Origin: Epiperipatus broadwayi
Taxonomy: Eukaryota; Onychophora; Udeonychophora; Euonychophora; Peripatidae
NCBI GenBank assembly: GCA_028023455.1
Contig: JAQFVV010006453.1
Location: 664,001-728,000, forward strand
Direction: 5' to 3'
DNA length: 64,000 bases
Position numbers and translations under genes: made by a program. Of this stretch, positions 47,711 through 58,829 are shown piece by piece; the first letter of the stretch is position 1; each line of letters opens with the position of its first letter. The notes beneath the pieces were generated by a model. The model was not told the origin of the DNA. It searched no databases and saw nothing but the letters and a program-made list of their open reading frames with translations.

Positions 47711-47717
47711 ATATTTA

Positions 47718-49270
47718 TAAGTAATCCAATACTTCTCACCCATGAAGGCTAATAATTTCAGGGTCTTTTGCCATTACAATATGATATTTTCTGAATATTC
47801 AGGGTTGCATAAATACCTATAGAATAGTGTGATGTTGAATGAATTATGATTTTTGATGCATATGTTAAATTAATTTAACATATTCATATAAGGCTTTACT
47901 CAGAACTTATAATTATTTTGACAATGTTGCAAAAGTTCTTATTAATTTATAACTGTGAGGATTAAAATATTTGGTTTTTGATTTAACATCAATCTTATGT
48001 AATAATGCAACCAATTTGGATTTAATTCAAATCCTTAGATTATTAAAATTGTCAACTCATTATTTTAAATAGTATAAAAGAATTAAAAGTTGCTGCATGT
48101 ACATTTATAGAAATAAATGTTATTTTCTGCAAAAAAATTAATAGTCAGGAACTACTCTGAAATCTAGTTTGAACTATATCCTGGTGTTTGATGTTTCATT
48201 ATACTTACATTATTGGATAGATTGTTGATCAGGAAGTCGTGTGATGTTTAAGCATTAGAAGTGACAGAGCCATATTCTGATACATGGACTTTTAATTTTT
48301 TGAGTTAGATATTCTGTCACTAAACTAGTCATGGTTCTAAAGAAATGTAATATGGATTACTGCTAACTATGTCTGATACTTTGCCCTTTTAATTTTTTAG
48401 ATTTCCTCAGGTTTTATGTTCTGTAAATTTTCCAGTTCTTTTCAGATTCTTTGCCCTGGTATTGCTTTTTCTCACGTAATTTTTCATAGTTTCTTTGTTC
48501 TGATAATTTTTCATTTCCCCTTAGAATGTAAACAATAATAACCCACACCATTGTAAATATTACAGTATACATTAATTATTTTTTTCTCTGTAAAAAAAAC
48601 ATTTTTTAATAAGTTTTAGCTATCAAAAGTAGCATTTTAGTTCTTATCAGTAACATAATTATTATTCAAGACATTTTTAACAAATTGTTTTTAGAAAATC
48701 ACTATTGATTTTTAAAAAAATATTTATATAAAACCTAAATGACTTTTGTTTTTAATTTTTAGCATTGATTTTATTTTAAAAAAGAATTCATTAACATTGC
48801 TGCTAAATGGTCATCAAATTTTGAATTTAATACATACCGTCTCGGATTAAAAAAAAACAATACTTCATTAAGAAGAAGAAAAAAGATAATATTGGATATT
48901 TATAATCGGATTAGAAATAAATTGGTTGGTAGAATTTATTTTTTATAATTTAACAAACATAAATCAGTTTCATTCTGAAAAAATCTCATGAAAGTAAATA
49001 TTTATGAATAGTAAAAAATTGACAATATTTAACAATGATCGTATGATTTTCTGTTTAGGAGGTCATGTGACAACCAAGCATTAAAGTGACGGGTTATGTC
49101 CAATCATTCTATTCAATTTACCAAACGGTTTATATATATCATTTTTGTAGTTGTGAATCGATGTATGAAAGTTTAATTTATAAGTTCAACACTCTACCCT
49201 GTGTTAAGCAGCGTAGAATTTAGGGATGTTTCTTTTTTAAAAATCTTATAGTAGTGGTAATATGCGTATT
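47718..49270. other. No gene; weak family D SINE traces at 48.2 and 49.1 kb
   Basis: GTGATGTTTAAGCATTAGAA and AGTGACAGAGCC near 48.25 kb and ATGTGACAACCAAGCATTAA near 49.07 kb are similar to each other and to 49.65 kb. They look like parts of diverged family D copies. The rest is AT-rich. Confidence 0.4.
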
Positions 49271-49275
49271 GAATG

Positions 49276-49512
49276 TCTTTAAAAAAATGTAATTTTATTT
49301 AAATATTTCAAATACATTCAACTGTTAGCAATAGCACATCAAACAGGTTAATATATGCACAACGTTTCGAGAGGTATTACTCTCCCCTCTTTTTCAGGTG
49401 TAGCTGGCCTAACCAGTAACAGTACTAGCATGGGATTCGAACCTGGATCCTTAGATTCTTGAGTATTGAATTTTAAGGTAACACATTAACCATCTGAGTG
49501 GTTCACCATTCA
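49276..49512 (-). mobile_element. tRNA-derived SINE with a longer body
   Basis: On the minus strand the head reads GTGAACCACTCAGATGGTTA with an A-box-like start, followed by a perfect B-box GGTTCGAATCC at about 49435-49445. The body then continues ACACCTGAAAAAGAGGGGAG, TACCTCTCGAAACGTTGTGC and an A/T-rich end near 49276. The body contains a GAGAG/CUCUC hairpin between CUGAAAA and GAAAC, resembling the hammerhead-like layout. No clear TSD. Confidence 0.7.
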
Positions 49513-50325
49513 GAAAGTTAACTGACATTCAATTATTGGAGCTGACAGATGAGATGATATTCTAACCATTATTCTTGAATTGATGTCTTCATTTCTACAT
49601 TAACGACATAGTCTTTATAATCGAATGGTTGGTTCATCATTTTGAGGTCATTTGATAGTTAGGCATCAGAAATGACAAAGTTAAGTTATAAATCAAAGAC
49701 ATAATCTGAATCCATCATTACTAAATCATTCTACTAATCTTATAATAGCAAAAACAAAACAAAATCTACATTCACTTAACACTGTGAGATCTAAAAGACC
49801 ATATAATATAGAACTATTTAAAGACAACGAGGAATTGTTAAAAGTTTATTATTTATATCAAAATAAATAAAGACTTTTCAGAGAGATATTTATTAGAACT
49901 TTTTAATATTAAAGTATATTAGACATTTGCTGCATCTCTTTAATATTTTTAAGATATAGATAAAATCTTTTAACTCTTTTAAGATATAGATGAAAAGAAT
50001 ATATACAAAAAGGATATTAAATATGAAGCTATAATTAAACAATATCTCTGTCTTTACATACCAAGTAGTAAATGATGGTAAGTTAATGATAGATCTTGAA
50101 AAAAGTGACATAATATGTGGCCTGAAATTCAGACATAAATATAAAAAACACTAAATATCTGTGAACATACATACTAAAAATTTTATTATAATAGATAAAA
50201 AATAGTATATTATTAAAATTTACATTTAATATTTAATAAAAAGCATTTCTTTTTTCTCTATTCTAGTGCCATCTATTGTAAGCTTATGAAATCAATGATA
50301 CCCAATGGTGCTACAATTTAACTCC

Positions 50326-50368
50326 ATTTCCAAACCGGTTTCTTGTTTTAGCCTTTATCAATAAGAAC
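50326..50368 (-). ncRNA. Very degenerate hammerhead-like block
   Basis: In sense orientation UUGAUAA stands for the core, then an unpaired AAGGCUAAAACAA, GAAA and palindromic ACCGGU followed by U and UGGAAA. Stem I keeps several pairs but stem II is lost. Flanking CTAGTGCCATCTATTG resembles family A. Confidence 0.25.
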
Positions 50369-51189
50369 TTAGGATTTAAGACTGGAACCAACACAGTTAT
50401 GCATCTGGAAATCATTTTAAACTCATTTTTTACTACTAAAGTAATATCAGCAAATTTAAAAGAAAACCATAAGATTTTGAATCCAAGCCAAGCTGTTTGC
50501 ATAATTATATAGATCTGATATTTATCAGCATCTTTGACCTCAAGTCCTCACATCTAACAGCAAAATCCAGAAATCACTCTTGGTTGAGAATGAAATTACC
50601 ATCTGGTAACTTCTGATTACTCAATAGAAGAATAGAGTAGAGAAAGAAATTATCAGGTTTACTGGAATAAACTGAAATAATCAAATGTATTGATTTTAAG
50701 ATATTGACAATCATGTGATAAACAGGACAGCAAGTAAAATAAAAAGTTGTACAAATGTAATATTTTGGAGCCAAAAAATAAAAAAACAATTTATTATTAT
50801 TATCAGCAAGCTAGAGAATGACAATAAAAATTTTAAAAAAATGAGACTGCACTCATGAATGTGATTAAAGATATGTAAATTTCAAAGAAAAACATGATCA
50901 GAGTAAAATTACTGAATAATGTGTATTTAGACGGTAGCTATATCACATATCAAACATACAATTATATCATGTATCAAACATAAAATTATTCTAGTATGGC
51001 TTTTTGAAATATAACAGTAGCCCAATTAAACAGAAAATACAAAACTATAAACACAAAAATGAAATAAGAAAGATAATCTGAGAAGGATAAATGCAAAGAA
51101 TAAAAAAGACCATGAACTAAAATGAATATACAGTAAGAATACGTAATTGTAAATTGAAAATAAAATTTATTTATTAAGTAATTAAAATG

Positions 51190-51305
51190 CCTTATTATTT
51201 GGGAGTTCATAATAAGTTGAAATACCAGGAGTGACAAAGCTGGACATGATCTGAAAATCTTGAGCTCCACAATCTGCCACAGTCCCAAACCATACAAGAC
51301 AACAT
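51190..51305 (-). mobile_element. Family D SINE remnant
   Basis: Minus-strand order matches 38.6 kb: CTTGTATGGTTTGGGACTGT, TTGTGGAGCTCAAGATTTTC, CATGTCCAGC and the CACTCCTGGTATTTCAACTT block. Diverged, no TSD found. Confidence 0.45.
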
Positions 51306-51429
51306 GTTTGTTGAGTAATGTTGAATGATATTCCTAACTGATGGAATATGTGGATTGGATTATATGGATTATGATAGTGATAAATGTAACTATAGAATAA
51401 AATTGTTCTCATTATATCTAGCAAAAGTA

Positions 51430-53220
51430 GCTTTGTGATGATTAGTGTGTGCTTACATGCATGTGTACAAACACATAATCAAACATAAAATAAAATTTTT
51501 GTTCAAAAAAATAGTCAACAATAATACACTCAATCATCATCGATGGCCCATTATCAATTGTCATCTTTTAAACAGAATTTAACATAGCAATTCATACTAA
51601 AGCTGCAAAATTTACCATTGTATTCAAATTTGAACTGAATCAAATAAATATTTTTTCAGATTCCCAATAAGCTTACAAATTTCTATCAGGAAGTCAGTCA
51701 ATAGATAATTAGCTAACCATCAAAAATTGGTCAGTAATTAAGTATCCACTTTTAGTTAGTAGATAAACAAGGATAAAAAATACTAACTCAACATTCACTC
51801 TTTTAAGGATTGGTATCTTTTCTTTCACTACTCAAGGATCAGGAGAAAGGATTGGTAATGAAGAGACTGCCTTACAATGTCTATTTTAAACACTTTATAT
51901 ATTTACATAAATATTTATGGCATTAAAATGTTTTAAATATGCTTAATATTAATTAAAATTTAATATGAACACCTGAGCTAAAAATGATATGATAAACTAT
52001 ATTCTAAAAAATTGTTAGTAATGGCTATTAAAATAATTATGTAATAAGGATATTTCTGTAGTTGTGAATGGAAAAAAATACACAATTAGGAATTTTAATT
52101 GTAATACTAAGATATCTTGCTACAGCAATTTCGACAAAGATTTATTACAATTTGACTTACAGATATTAAATTTTCTGCATTCACAATTCATTTTAATTAA
52201 TTGTAGACTATCATAAATTTTGTGAAACTTCCAATAATTTTAATAAGCCCATAAATAAATTAATGTTGTTAAATATGTAATGCTGAGAATATAAACTTAT
52301 TCACAGACCATCTCAGTCTGAATACTTACTAAATATTTTTAGTGTTACATATTTAATAGCTTTAATTTATTTTTGGATTTATTACAATTCGTACCTTAAT
52401 TGTTATTTAAAACTCTATATTGAATTATTATTACAAATGCAATTTACTGCTATTTATAAAATTTCAGTCTTTTTCAGTATCAATGTTATATTTATTTACC
52501 ACATAATAATATTAGGTCAAATAAAAAGGTCATCTTTTGTCTCAACAGTACATTGGTGTTAAGATAAAAAAATGAATATTGTTAATCTTGTTAAAACATA
52601 TTTTATCTCATTTGTGAATTATTGTAGTAATGTATTTGAATTTAGTTGTTCAGAGGATGAGTTTATTTAATGAAATAGAGATAAAATTAAAAAAAAAAAT
52701 TGTTTTGAAATAAATATTTGTTTAAAAAATAAATTATTATTATAATGATAATGATGATGTTTCAACAATAATATTTATTCATCTACAAGAGTTACAATTT
52801 TTTTTGACAAAATTAGATTGCAATGGTTACATGGACAATAAGTTCCAAGTAATGTTGGAGTCCTGGAAACTTTGGTTGCTGCTTCTATATGTGGAATTCA
52901 GGCTTGCATTTTAACATATTCTTGAGTTTTCAGGGTAACATACAATCAAAACTGTTAGCTATTGTTAAAATTATGGACTGTGTATGGCAATTGGTTGATT
53001 GCTTGCTAGTCACTGAAATTGGTTGCAACATGGAGACAGGTAAGGGTGGAATGTTGATCAGGGGGATGTGTTGAGTGAAATAATGGGTCAGACGGTCAAT
53101 AGCAAATAGATGAACAGTGCCAGAATAATAAATATTGTGCTGAATGAAGATTGCCAATTGTGGACCTTTTATAAATTGAAAGACTGCTTTATGAGTGACC
53201 AAATGGTTGCAAAAATTTCT
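51430..53220. other. No gene recognised
   Basis: Mostly AT-rich. The 52.85-53.2 kb part has higher complexity, but its overlapping open frames on both strands show no family features. Confidence 0.45.
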
Positions 53221-53237
53221 GGTGATGCTATTACTAT

Positions 53238-53263
53238 TATAATTGTTGTTGTCGTTGTTGTTG

Positions 53264-53334
<71 letters not shown>

Positions 53335-53335
53335 G
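53238..53335. repeat. (GTT)n/(ATT)n microsatellite left of the PLE
   Basis: A GTT-rich run passes into about 70 bp of ATT repeats immediately outside the 3' end of the minus-strand PLE arm. Confidence 0.96.
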
Positions 53336-53481
53336 TAAAAAGAAATTATTTCACACTTAGCTGCCTACTATATATATATACAATTTTAATGCACAAATCA
53401 GCACATAACAGCAGAGCTTCTTCAAATTAAATCACAATTTATTATAAACTTAATATAAATTATAATACATAATAAATAATG

Positions 53482-53522
53482 CCCGAGCGCTTTCAAGAGA
53501 ACTTAGCTCTCATAATCATGGG
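53482..53522 (-). ncRNA. Hammerhead-like motif, PLE left arm
   Basis: This is the same sequence as 54285-54325 on the opposite strand: CCC, AUGAUUA, hairpin GAGAGC-UAA-GUUCUC, GAAA, palindromic AGCGCU, C and GGG. The core has two departures from CUGAUGA and the stem II base has extra U residues. Confidence 0.45.
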
Positions 53523-53603
53523 TAACAAAGAGTAAGCGTAACAAGGTTGATATGTGTAAATATATGCAGATATATGTAAATTAATTGAACTATATGCGTA
53601 AAT

Positions 53604-54095
53604 CTAATTAACCCATTTCTTAGAAATTTTATAACACGCATCTTTCCTATTCATAGCCTTATCATCCATGGCAATAAAACATGCCTCCTTCACCTTTCTC
53701 TTAACATCATTTCTTTCCCTACAAACTATTCTTGGATTTTCAGGTTCACATGAATGACCAGTTAATTTCTGATGCATTGCGAATATTGAGTTGTAAGCTG
53801 GGTCTGCTTGGGCCTTGTTGTAAGAATATCTGTGCTGGGACAATCTTGTTGAGAGAGTTGCTTTTGTTTCTCCATAGTATGATGCCATGCAGTTATTTTC
53901 TGGGCATGAGATATTATAGACAGCCTGAGAAATGTTGTTGGGTGTTACAATATCTTTTGCATTGTTGATAATTCTATTGGTATTAGGGTGTGTGTGAAAA
54001 CATAGTTGAAATTCTCTATTAAACACTGAGTAAAGTTTTCTATGGGCATTTGCAAAGTATGGCAACAATATTCTATTTTTCTGCTGCTTAGTTTG
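53604..54095 (-). CDS. PLE GIY-YIG endonuclease, C-terminal fragment
   Basis: The frame is open to 54149 on the minus strand, but residues before about FSLQTKQQ come from antisense of the inverted arm, so true PLE coding starts near 54095. LPYFANAHRKLYSVFNREF is followed by the linker and AVYNISCPENNCMASYYGET with the Tyr, Cys and GET positions of the GIY-YIG fold, then LSTRLSQHRYSYNKAQ (catalytic Arg helix), LTGHSCEPENPRIVCRERND and KRKVKEACFIAMDDKAMNRK (C-terminal Glu helix). It ends at KKWVN. The endonuclease part is intact; the RT is missing. Confidence 0.85.
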   Translation of the reverse strand, partial: QTKQQKNRILLPYFANAHRKLYSVFNREFQLCFHTHPNTNRIINNAKDIVTPNNISQAVYNISCPENNCMASYYGETKATLSTRLSQHRYSYNKAQADPAYNSIFAMHQKLTGHSCEPENPRIVCRERNDVKRKVKEACFIAMDDKAMNRKDACYKISKKWVN

Positions 54096-54284
54096 TAGGG
54101 AAAGAAATGATGTTAAGAGAAAGGTGAAGGAGGCATGTTTTATTGCCATGGATGATAAGGCTATGAATAGGAAAGATGCGTGTTATAAAATTTCTAAGAA
54201 ATGGGTTAATTAGATTTACACATATAGTTCAATTAATTTGCATATATTTACACATAGCAACCTTGTTACGCTTACTCTTTGTTA

Positions 54285-54325
54285 CCCATGATTATGAGAG
54301 CTAAGTTCTCTTGAAAGCGCTCGGG
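54285..54325 (+). ncRNA. Hammerhead-like motif, PLE right arm
   Basis: Stem I CCC (54285-54287) pairs with GGG (54323-54325). AUGAUUA takes the place of the core. The hairpin GAGAGC/GUUCUC (six pairs, loop UAA) spans 54296-54310, UU precedes GAAA (54313-54316), and AGCGCU (54316-54321) is the palindromic stem III with C54322 in the cleavage position. The AGCGCU palindrome after GAAA is shared with the unrelated-looking PLE at 21.9 kb. Confidence 0.5.
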
Positions 54326-54428
54326 CATTATTTATTATGTATTATAATTTATATTAAGTTTATAATAAATTGTGATTTAATTTGAAGAAGCTCTGCTGTT
54401 ATGCGCTGATTTGTGCATGAAAATTGTA

Positions 54429-54675
<247 letters not shown>

Positions 54676-55382
54676 TTGCTTAAAAATATACAGTTGACTT
54701 CCATATAAATTAACTTTCCTTTGGAAAGACTGAAAATTATATAATGCATCTACTGTTTTAAAAATAAAAAAAACCCAAGCATTTCAAATATTAAATAATT
54801 TTTTTAAAACTCAGAAATCATTTTTTCCCATTTAAAATATATAATACATGATTATATGAAGGACAAAGTATGGCTTTAAAGTATTAACATATTATATCTT
54901 TAATAAAATTAATTAATTATTTACATAAAGTAATTTGCATATGAAAACATTGTTTTAAGTATTTTTTTCCAAAAAAGGGTTATTTTTTTAAAAGTATACA
55001 ATAAATATTTTTAGCAGTTAATTAATTGCTTTGATGTCGTTTTTTTATGATTCTGTATAAAAATATATCAAGACATACATTCCAGTAATAAAAAAAAATT
55101 AATATTGTAAATTTTTTATATTTAATAAATAAAAATAATTTTTATATGGTGCAAAAAATAAAGCTTGTAAAACTAAAATTAATATATTTTTGCAATTTAA
55201 AAAAAAATCCCTTCCAAAAATTAAAAATAAATTTACACTTTTTCATCTATTTTAAGTTTCCATTTTCAATCTGTTTATTTTATATATGTAATTTTTATGT
55301 TTTAATATAATTTATGTTTTCATCTCTATTAATTTTTTGACAACGTTTATTTAATATGTTAAATGGAAATATTATAAATTAT
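54676..55382. other. Gene-free AT-rich DNA
   Basis: No gene or repeat was recognised here. Confidence 0.5.
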
Positions 55383-55910
55383 ATATGAACTTGGTTGGAG
55401 TGCTTTTGGTAGAAATAACTTGATACTAAAAGAAAATATGCCTATGTGTTTGAAAAGGAAGATTTTTAATAAATGTGTTTTACCAGTTCTTACTTATGGA
55501 TCTAAGACTTGAACACTTAATAGAAGAGCAATACAAGAACTTCAGACCACTCAAAAAGGTATGGAGAGATGCATGTTGGGAGTAACAAGAAGAGATCATA
55601 AATGCAATATATGGATAAGATAACAAACAGATGTTACTAACTTCATTAAAAAAATTAAAAAACTGAAGTGGAGTTGGGCTGGACATATTGCTAGAAGAGA
55701 TGATAATAGATGGATAATTGAAATCAAATGGGATTCCAAAAAATTTTAAATGACTCAGAAAGAGACCACATGTGAGATGGATGGCTGAAGTAAAAATGTG
55801 TGCAGGGATGATGTGGAGAAGAGAAGCTAAAGATCAGAGAAGATGGACTGAACTTGGAGAGAGACCTTTATCCTGCAGTGGATTGATAATGGTTGATGAT
55901 GATGATATGA
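55383..55910 (+). mobile_element. 5'-truncated RTE LINE, last ~515 bp
   Basis: Starting at LGWSAFGRNNLILKENMPMC, it covers the C-terminal domain of the RTE to the GAT-repeat tail at about 55895. Stops (for example in KTWTLNRRAI and KT-TDVTN) and small indels break the frame. A short direct repeat ATATGA at 55383-55388 and 55905-55910 may be the target duplication. Confidence 0.9.
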
Positions 55911-56544
55911 TAAAAAATAAAAATGTAAAAAAATTATTTAAAAAAGTCACCCTAAAAAGTAAACAGTTTTATTTCTGTTGTAAAATAATAAATTGTATTT
56001 ATCTTTTGATTTTTTTTTTCAGTGCGTTTATTTAAAGAATTTTAAATGTTGAAATATATTGTGATAAATTTTTTAAATATATATATAAAGTATCAAAACA
56101 TTAAATTCCTATATATATATGCTTTATATGGAACTTTGAAATTCAGATAGCGTTTTTGGAAAATTGAAACAATTTCTCATGATAATATTTACAATATTTT
56201 ATACTAATATAGAATTACCGTATTCTAAGTTTTGATTATACATATATCTTAGAAAGAACAACCTTTTGGATTGTGAAGTCTTATTTAACTTTTACACATA
56301 AGAAACAATTTTTAATATGCACATACTTTTATATTACTTATAATAATACTGAACTCAGTATAAGAAGTTGATTTTTTCAATTTGTGAAAATACAACTTCA
56401 ATGTCAATCAATGAAAGCATCCACATACAGGAGTATTAAACCAACAACAAATAACCGAGTTTGTATTCTAATTAACAAAAAAATATTTAATCAATAACAA
56501 TATTCAGTTAATAAAATGATTTAGAATATGAAAATATATACATA

Positions 56545-56878
56545 TTGTAATGCATTCAAATATTAGCCTTCCAAGCTAATTGTGCAAACGCTTTGCGAGT
56601 GTTAATAATAAATGAATAATTTCTCACCAATACAAGATATAGCATTTATGCAAGACATCGTCTAGAGTAATTTAAAGTGACTGTTCCATCGTCACGCTTT
56701 CTTTGCCAGTACTTTAGATTTGCTCATACATACATATTTGAGTTGTAGGAATAAGAGGGATTCCTTTTATTCTTGTATAAATGTTATATCTTGTATTGGT
56801 GAGAAAGTATTCATTTATTAACTCTCGCAAAGCGTTTGCACAATTAGCTTGGAAGGCTAATATTTGAATGTAATACAA
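56545..56878. mobile_element. Hairpin (MITE-like) element, ~110-bp inverted arms
   Basis: Left arm 56545-56655 and right arm 56771-56878 are inverted near-copies: CCTTCCAAGCTAATTGTGCA, AACGCTTTGCGAGTGTTAAT and TTTCTCACCAATACAAGATA on the left, with complements on the right. The centre is about 115 bp without coding potential. Outer ends are TTGTAATGCATTC and GAATGTAATACAA. A TA-rich target duplication is likely but cannot be fixed. Confidence 0.85.
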
Positions 56879-56879
56879 T

Positions 56880-58356
56880 TATATACAGACGCTATATAAA
56901 ATAAATGCTTATTTATATATTGTAATGGTATTTCAGTTTTAAACTAAGATATACAAACATATAACAGTAAATTTTTGATTCCAAATAAACATTTATATTA
57001 GATGAAAGTTGAATGATTAATAAAATTAAAAAAAAACCCACCTGGATGATGATGATGATTTATAATGTAAGTACAAATCGTCCCAAAATTATTTTATTTA
57101 TTTTTTTAGTTTCAATAAAAAAAAAAAAAAAAAGAAGCTCTCAAGTATCAAATCTTCTAAATAGAAAGTTTGCTTTTGGAAAGCATTAATGCCTGATCAT
57201 CATCATTTACAAATTATTACCACAATTTATGTACATTCCCTAATGGATTGCATGATTTCTCAGGGTTGTGGATATCATTAGCATATTAGATATTAAAATC
57301 ACAATGTTTGAATTGAATTAGATAAGCAAATGCAAACTAAAAAGATCAATAAAAAAACATTTTATTAATAATGAATATATAAAATGGTTGTCTATATACT
57401 TGAAACTATTAATATGTATACAAATATTAAAATAATAATAAGAATTTATTTTTAATTTAAGGCTTTATAATATATATATTTAATGATAAGACCTAACCAT
57501 GTGAAATAATTAAACAATTTCAAACCATGTTTTTTTTTTTGGAGATATTGTTTTTCTATAAGTAACTGTAAATTCACTTCACAGGAAAAGATTACATTTA
57601 TTTCATAATCACAGCACTCAAACTTATAAGCTAAACTGATATTATTAGGAGAAAACATTACATTAATATTTGATGGTTAATATGTAAATTACAAATTTAC
57701 ATATTCAATTTCTGTGACAACTTTATACAAGAGTTTTTTTCATTTATTGTGTAGATGTTCTTAGCAATAAACCATGCCTCTTTAAATTTTTTTTTTTATT
57801 GTTGTACTCTGCACTCACTGTTTTAATATTCTGTAGTTTAAAAGCATGGATACATTTTATTTTTTACTACAGAAATACTGACTTTACATTGGGATCTTTT
57901 TTTGTGTGAGAATACATCTATTGATGTTGCTCCAATTTAATGGCACTGTTAGCACACAATTCCCATAGTAGATTGCTTTGCAATTAGGTTCATTGCAGCT
58001 GATTTTGTAAACAATTTAGAAGGCCTAGTCTGGAGACAACCTGTCCTTCACACTGTTTAAGAGCTTATTCAAATTTGGAAGAGGTCTAAAGCTTATGCAT
58101 CAGCATATATATTTTTAACTATTGCAATAAACCAGGCACAAAGGGCAGACATATATTTATTCATGTTGAAAATATATACAACATTGAGAAAGTCATTATT
58201 TTTAGTCTAACTATTGAATAAAGGGTACATTTCAATTGTTTTTACTTTCTAATATAATAATTTTTAGCGAAGTATTATTTTATTTAAAAAATTTTAATTA
58301 ATGTTGTAAGACTATGTTATATTCTAATCATATTTCGAGTAATTCAAAATAAAAAT
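56880..58356. other. No gene; possible degenerate ribozyme-type repeat near 57.98-58.06 kb
   Basis: GCAGCTGATTTTGTAAACAA, AGAAGGCCTAGTCTGGAGAC near 58.0 kb resembles the 3' half of the hammerhead-like blocks. A run of 15 or more A is at 57117-57133. Otherwise AT-rich. Confidence 0.35.
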
Positions 58357-58469
58357 AAATATGATTAGTCAAGCATTGGTGGCTGAGTGGTTAGCACAGC
58401 TGCCTTACAAGCAGTTGTCCCAGAGTTTGCTTCCCGGCCTATGCTTTGACACATAAAAAAATATGATTA
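58357..58469 (+). mobile_element. Short tRNA-derived SINE, copy 5, with 11-bp TSD
   Basis: Begins AAGCATTGGTGGCTGAGTGG, then TTAGCACAGCTGCCTTACAA (anticodon arm with loop CTTACAA), a T-arm with diverged B-box, TATGCT, GACACAT and an A-tail. The duplication AAATATGATTA is at 58357-58367 and 58459-58469. Confidence 0.92.
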
Positions 58470-58698
58470 AAATTGTAATAATTAAGATTATAAATGAAAT
58501 AATAATAAAGTGTATAAAGGTAAATTTTTATTAAGAGGAATTCGAATGATAATTCATGATTTTTAAATATGCTTATTTAAATTGAAAATGTGTGAAAGAA
58601 AGAAACTATGTATTAAATTTAAGTAGAAAGCAGGAAACCAGACTTAAGCCTCTGATCCATTTAGAATAAAAAAATTAAATTATGAGTTGAAATAAAAG
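58470..58698. other. Short AT-rich spacer between two opposed SINEs
   Basis: No content recognised. Confidence 0.6.
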
Positions 58699-58827
58699 AT
58701 TATACTTCTTTTTTTCTCATGTGTCATAGCATCAGCGAGAAGTGAACTTGCTAACCCGGGACAACTGCTTGTAAAGCAGCTGTTGCTGACCTCTCGACCA
58801 CCAATGCCTGACATTATACTTCTTTTT
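58699..58827 (-). mobile_element. Short tRNA-derived SINE, copy 6, with 15-bp TSD
   Basis: A minus-strand copy with T-run, CTCATGTGTCATAGCATCAG, T-arm, GGGACAACTGCTTGTAAAGC and CTCTCGACCACCAATG. The duplication ATTATACTTCTTTTT at 58699-58713 and 58813-58827 is perfect. Confidence 0.95.
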
Positions 58828-58829
58828 AA

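Noticed and set aside
41255-47717. An endogenous retrovirus with envelope
   Set aside because: No envelope, protease or pol sequence is visible; only gag remnants between LTRs.
58371-58446. A functional tRNA gene
   Set aside because: The cloverleaf is followed by a tail and A-run, flanked by a TSD, and repeated in diverged copies, so it is a SINE, not a tRNA gene.
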